Positions 62,634-64,000 of a DNA stretch of 64,000 nucleotides are shown here, one piece after another; position 1 is the stretch's first letter; each line of letters begins with the position of its first letter. The notes under the pieces are model-generated. The model was not told the DNA's origin, made no database searches, and was given only the letters and a program-made list of their open reading frames with translations. Source of the DNA: Dongia_A sp039808885 (GTDB lineage Bacteria > Pseudomonadota > Alphaproteobacteria > Dongiales > Dongiaceae); contig JBDHTX010000026.1 in assembly GCA_039808885.1 (NCBI GenBank), forward strand, positions 1 through 64,000, read 5' to 3'. The position numbers were made by a program, and so were the translations under genes.

Positions 62634-63278
62634 ATGAACGCGCCGCTTCCCGCCCGTCCGGAGATCGCCGAGACCGTCGTCGCGCCCGACGTGAAACCGC
62701 GTGAGGTTTCGGTCGGCACCTGCTGCGACATCCTGGGCCCGAGCTACCTCGAATACGCCACCATTGGCGACTACTCCTATCTCGGCCCCGATTGCTCGGT
62801 GGCGGATGTGGAGATCGGCAAATTCTGCGCCATCGCCGCCAGCGTGCGGATCGGCCCGCCCAACCATCCGATGGACCGGCCGGCCCTGCACCGCTTCACC
62901 TATTGCCCGGAATACTACGTGGCGGGCGTCGAGCGCGACCACCGCTTCTTCGCCCAACGCCGCGCCGACAAGGTGACCATCGGCCATGATGTCTGGATCG
63001 GCCACGGCGTCACCGTACTGCCGAAGGTCAAAGTGGGCGACGGCGCCATCCTCGCGGCCGGCGCGGTCGTCACCAGGGACGTGCCGCCCTACACCATCGT
63101 CGGCGGCGTGCCGGCGGAACCGATCCGCGAACGCCTGCCCCGCGACCTGGCGGCGCGGCTGCAGCGCATCGCCTGGTGGGACTGGCCGTTCGAGCTGATC
63201 ATGCAGCGCCTCGCCGACTTCCAGTCGACGGATATCGAAGGGTTCTGCGACCGCTGGGACAATCGCGCCGCGGGTTGA
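62634..63278 (+). CDS. CatB-like hexapeptide-repeat acetyltransferase
   Basis: A 214-residue left-handed beta-helix acyltransferase of the xenobiotic acetyltransferase (LbH-XAT) type: VEIGKFCAIAASVRIGPPNH, then a loop with catalytic His in PNHPMDR, and KVTIGHDVWIGHGVTVLPKV and GDGAILAAGAVVTRDVPPY repeats. It acetylates a hydroxyl or amine using acetyl-CoA; the acceptor is unknown. It lies after dinB on the same strand. Confidence 0.9.
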   Translation: MNAPLPARPEIAETVVAPDVKPREVSVGTCCDILGPSYLEYATIGDYSYLGPDCSVADVEIGKFCAIAASVRIGPPNHPMDRPALHRFTYCPEYYVAGVERDHRFFAQRRADKVTIGHDVWIGHGVTVLPKVKVGDGAILAAGAVVTRDVPPYTIVGGVPAEPIRERLPRDLAARLQRIAWWDWPFELIMQRLADFQSTDIEGFCDRWDNRAAG

Positions 63279-63287
63279 CGCCGCGAC

Positions 63288-64000
63288 CTACTCGCACTTC
63301 TCCGGCTCGAGCATCTCCAGCTTGCGCAGGGTGCCTTCGACCTGCAGGCCGGCAAACTCGAAATCGACCTGGCCGACAACGCCATTGTCGAACAGCTGGA
63401 CGCTCTGCTCGAAATCCGGCGTGCCGTCCGGCAGGTTGGCGACGAAGAAGGCGAAATCCACGTGGCGCGAGGCCACCGTCTCCAGCGGCGTGAACTTGCC
63501 GCCGCGCGAGGTCCATTTCTTGCCCGTGGGACCGAAGCTGGCGCTGATCTGCACCGGCTTCTGGTCGACGGTGGCGTCGAACAGATCGGCGGTGAAGACG
63601 ATGTCGCCGGCGCCGGCATGCTCGATCAGGGCCACAGTGTGCTGGACCGGGAGCAGCGCCGAAGGGATGCGCGTCTCCGAACGGTCGGGGAGTTCCGTGG
63701 TCAGCGTGCCTTGGCCGCCCGGCGTGTCGAAGCGCAGCTCGCCGCGGCGCTGCTGGCTGGCGCCGCCGGCCATGCCTTCCTTGATCACGTAGCGGTAGGC
63801 GCTGAAATCCTTGGCCTCCCAGGTGGCCTGGCTCCACTCGTAGCGCGTGGTCTCGCCCTCCGCCGGCACCACGTCGATGCCGGCCTTCTGGTTGACGGTC
63901 CAGCCGTCGCAGGCATCGGTGAGCTCATAGGTCAGCAATCCGCGCAGGGCGCCGCTGCTGCCGAATGTAGCGCCCGGCCGCGCCGCCAGCTCATAGATGG
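63288..64000 (-). CDS. eipB: Cell-envelope integrity protein EipB (5' truncated by window)
   Basis: A C-terminal part of about 237 residues of a DUF1849/EipB protein; the frame stays open to the window edge, so the signal peptide is missing. YELTDACDGWTVNQKAG is the recognised block, with its Cys pairing to Cys near the end (EPEKCE). EipB is a periplasmic beta-spiral protein required for envelope stability in Brucella and specific to alphaproteobacteria. Confidence 0.9.
   Translation of the reverse strand, partial: IYELAARPGATFGSSGALRGLLTYELTDACDGWTVNQKAGIDVVPAEGETTRYEWSQATWEAKDFSAYRYVIKEGMAGGASQQRRGELRFDTPGGQGTLTTELPDRSETRIPSALLPVQHTVALIEHAGAGDIVFTADLFDATVDQKPVQISASFGPTGKKWTSRGGKFTPLETVASRHVDFAFFVANLPDGTPDFEQSVQLFDNGVVGQVDFEFAGLQVEGTLRKLEMLEPEKCE

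Overview
The window looks like the chromosome of a GC-rich alphaproteobacterium, probably Rhodospirillales-like (the order is an inference). Supporting markers are the split PurS/PurQ/PurL FGAM synthase next to bolA and grxD, the F1-ATPase inhibitor zeta subunit (DUF1476), a divK-pleD pair beside rpmG, DinB with an N-terminal zinc ribbon, EipB (DUF1849), and a block ruvX...pyrB-pyrC-plsY-dprA-topA-rnr. No rRNA, tRNA, CRISPR array, phage or transposase was seen.

Layout. 1-5.1 kb: radC 3' end, a DMT permease, a peroxiredoxin-like gene divergent from a TetR regulator with three matching operators, a decayed GNAT, a LigB-type dioxygenase and small genes. 5.2-18.3 kb (mostly minus strand): a purine block (purB ... 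purC-purS-purQ-purL-bolA, then grxD) interrupted by a Zur-box-controlled metal operon (substrate-binding protein, small Cys protein, DUF1007, NicO-like permease), an NRDE protein, the zeta subunit, a desaturase and a GNAT, and between bolA and grxD by rarD plus a repeat. 18.4-26.6 kb: quinone reductase, HPP-CBS protein, then two divergent operons around an XRE-cupin regulator: ALDH, a 53-residue membrane protein and an NCS1 permease on one side, and two cupin-type genes and an OYE/TMADH-like flavoenzyme on the other. 26.6-27.4 kb: a hairpin-rich intergenic region and an orphan 79-residue protein. 27.4-40.2 kb: regulators, SDRs, a galactose-dehydrogenase-like gene, transporters, rpsD and a polyamine pair (PuuA-like ligase, SpuC-like aminotransferase). 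40.2-58.3 kb: ruvX, a 5-kb accessory insert (CaiB, 3,5-diaminohexanoate dehydrogenase, cupin, TetR, GST, VOC), then pyrB-pyrC-plsY-dprA-topA, cupin, rnr, S41 protease, NUDIX, rpmG. 58.4-64 kb: P-loop protein, pleD-divK, dinB, hexapeptide acetyltransferase, eipB (cut by the window edge).

Most notable: a 186-bp repeat with terminal hairpins present three times; three TTTTG-N11-CAAAA operators; a Zur-regulated operon with a small CPICGC protein; a tiny membrane protein whose stop overlaps the start of an NCS1 permease; a pyrC whose metal ligands are largely lost, suggesting a structural PyrC-prime role; an orphan lysine-fermentation-type dehydrogenase; and a folded RNA candidate at 26.73-26.85 kb. 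Family names come from recognised motifs. No database search was run.
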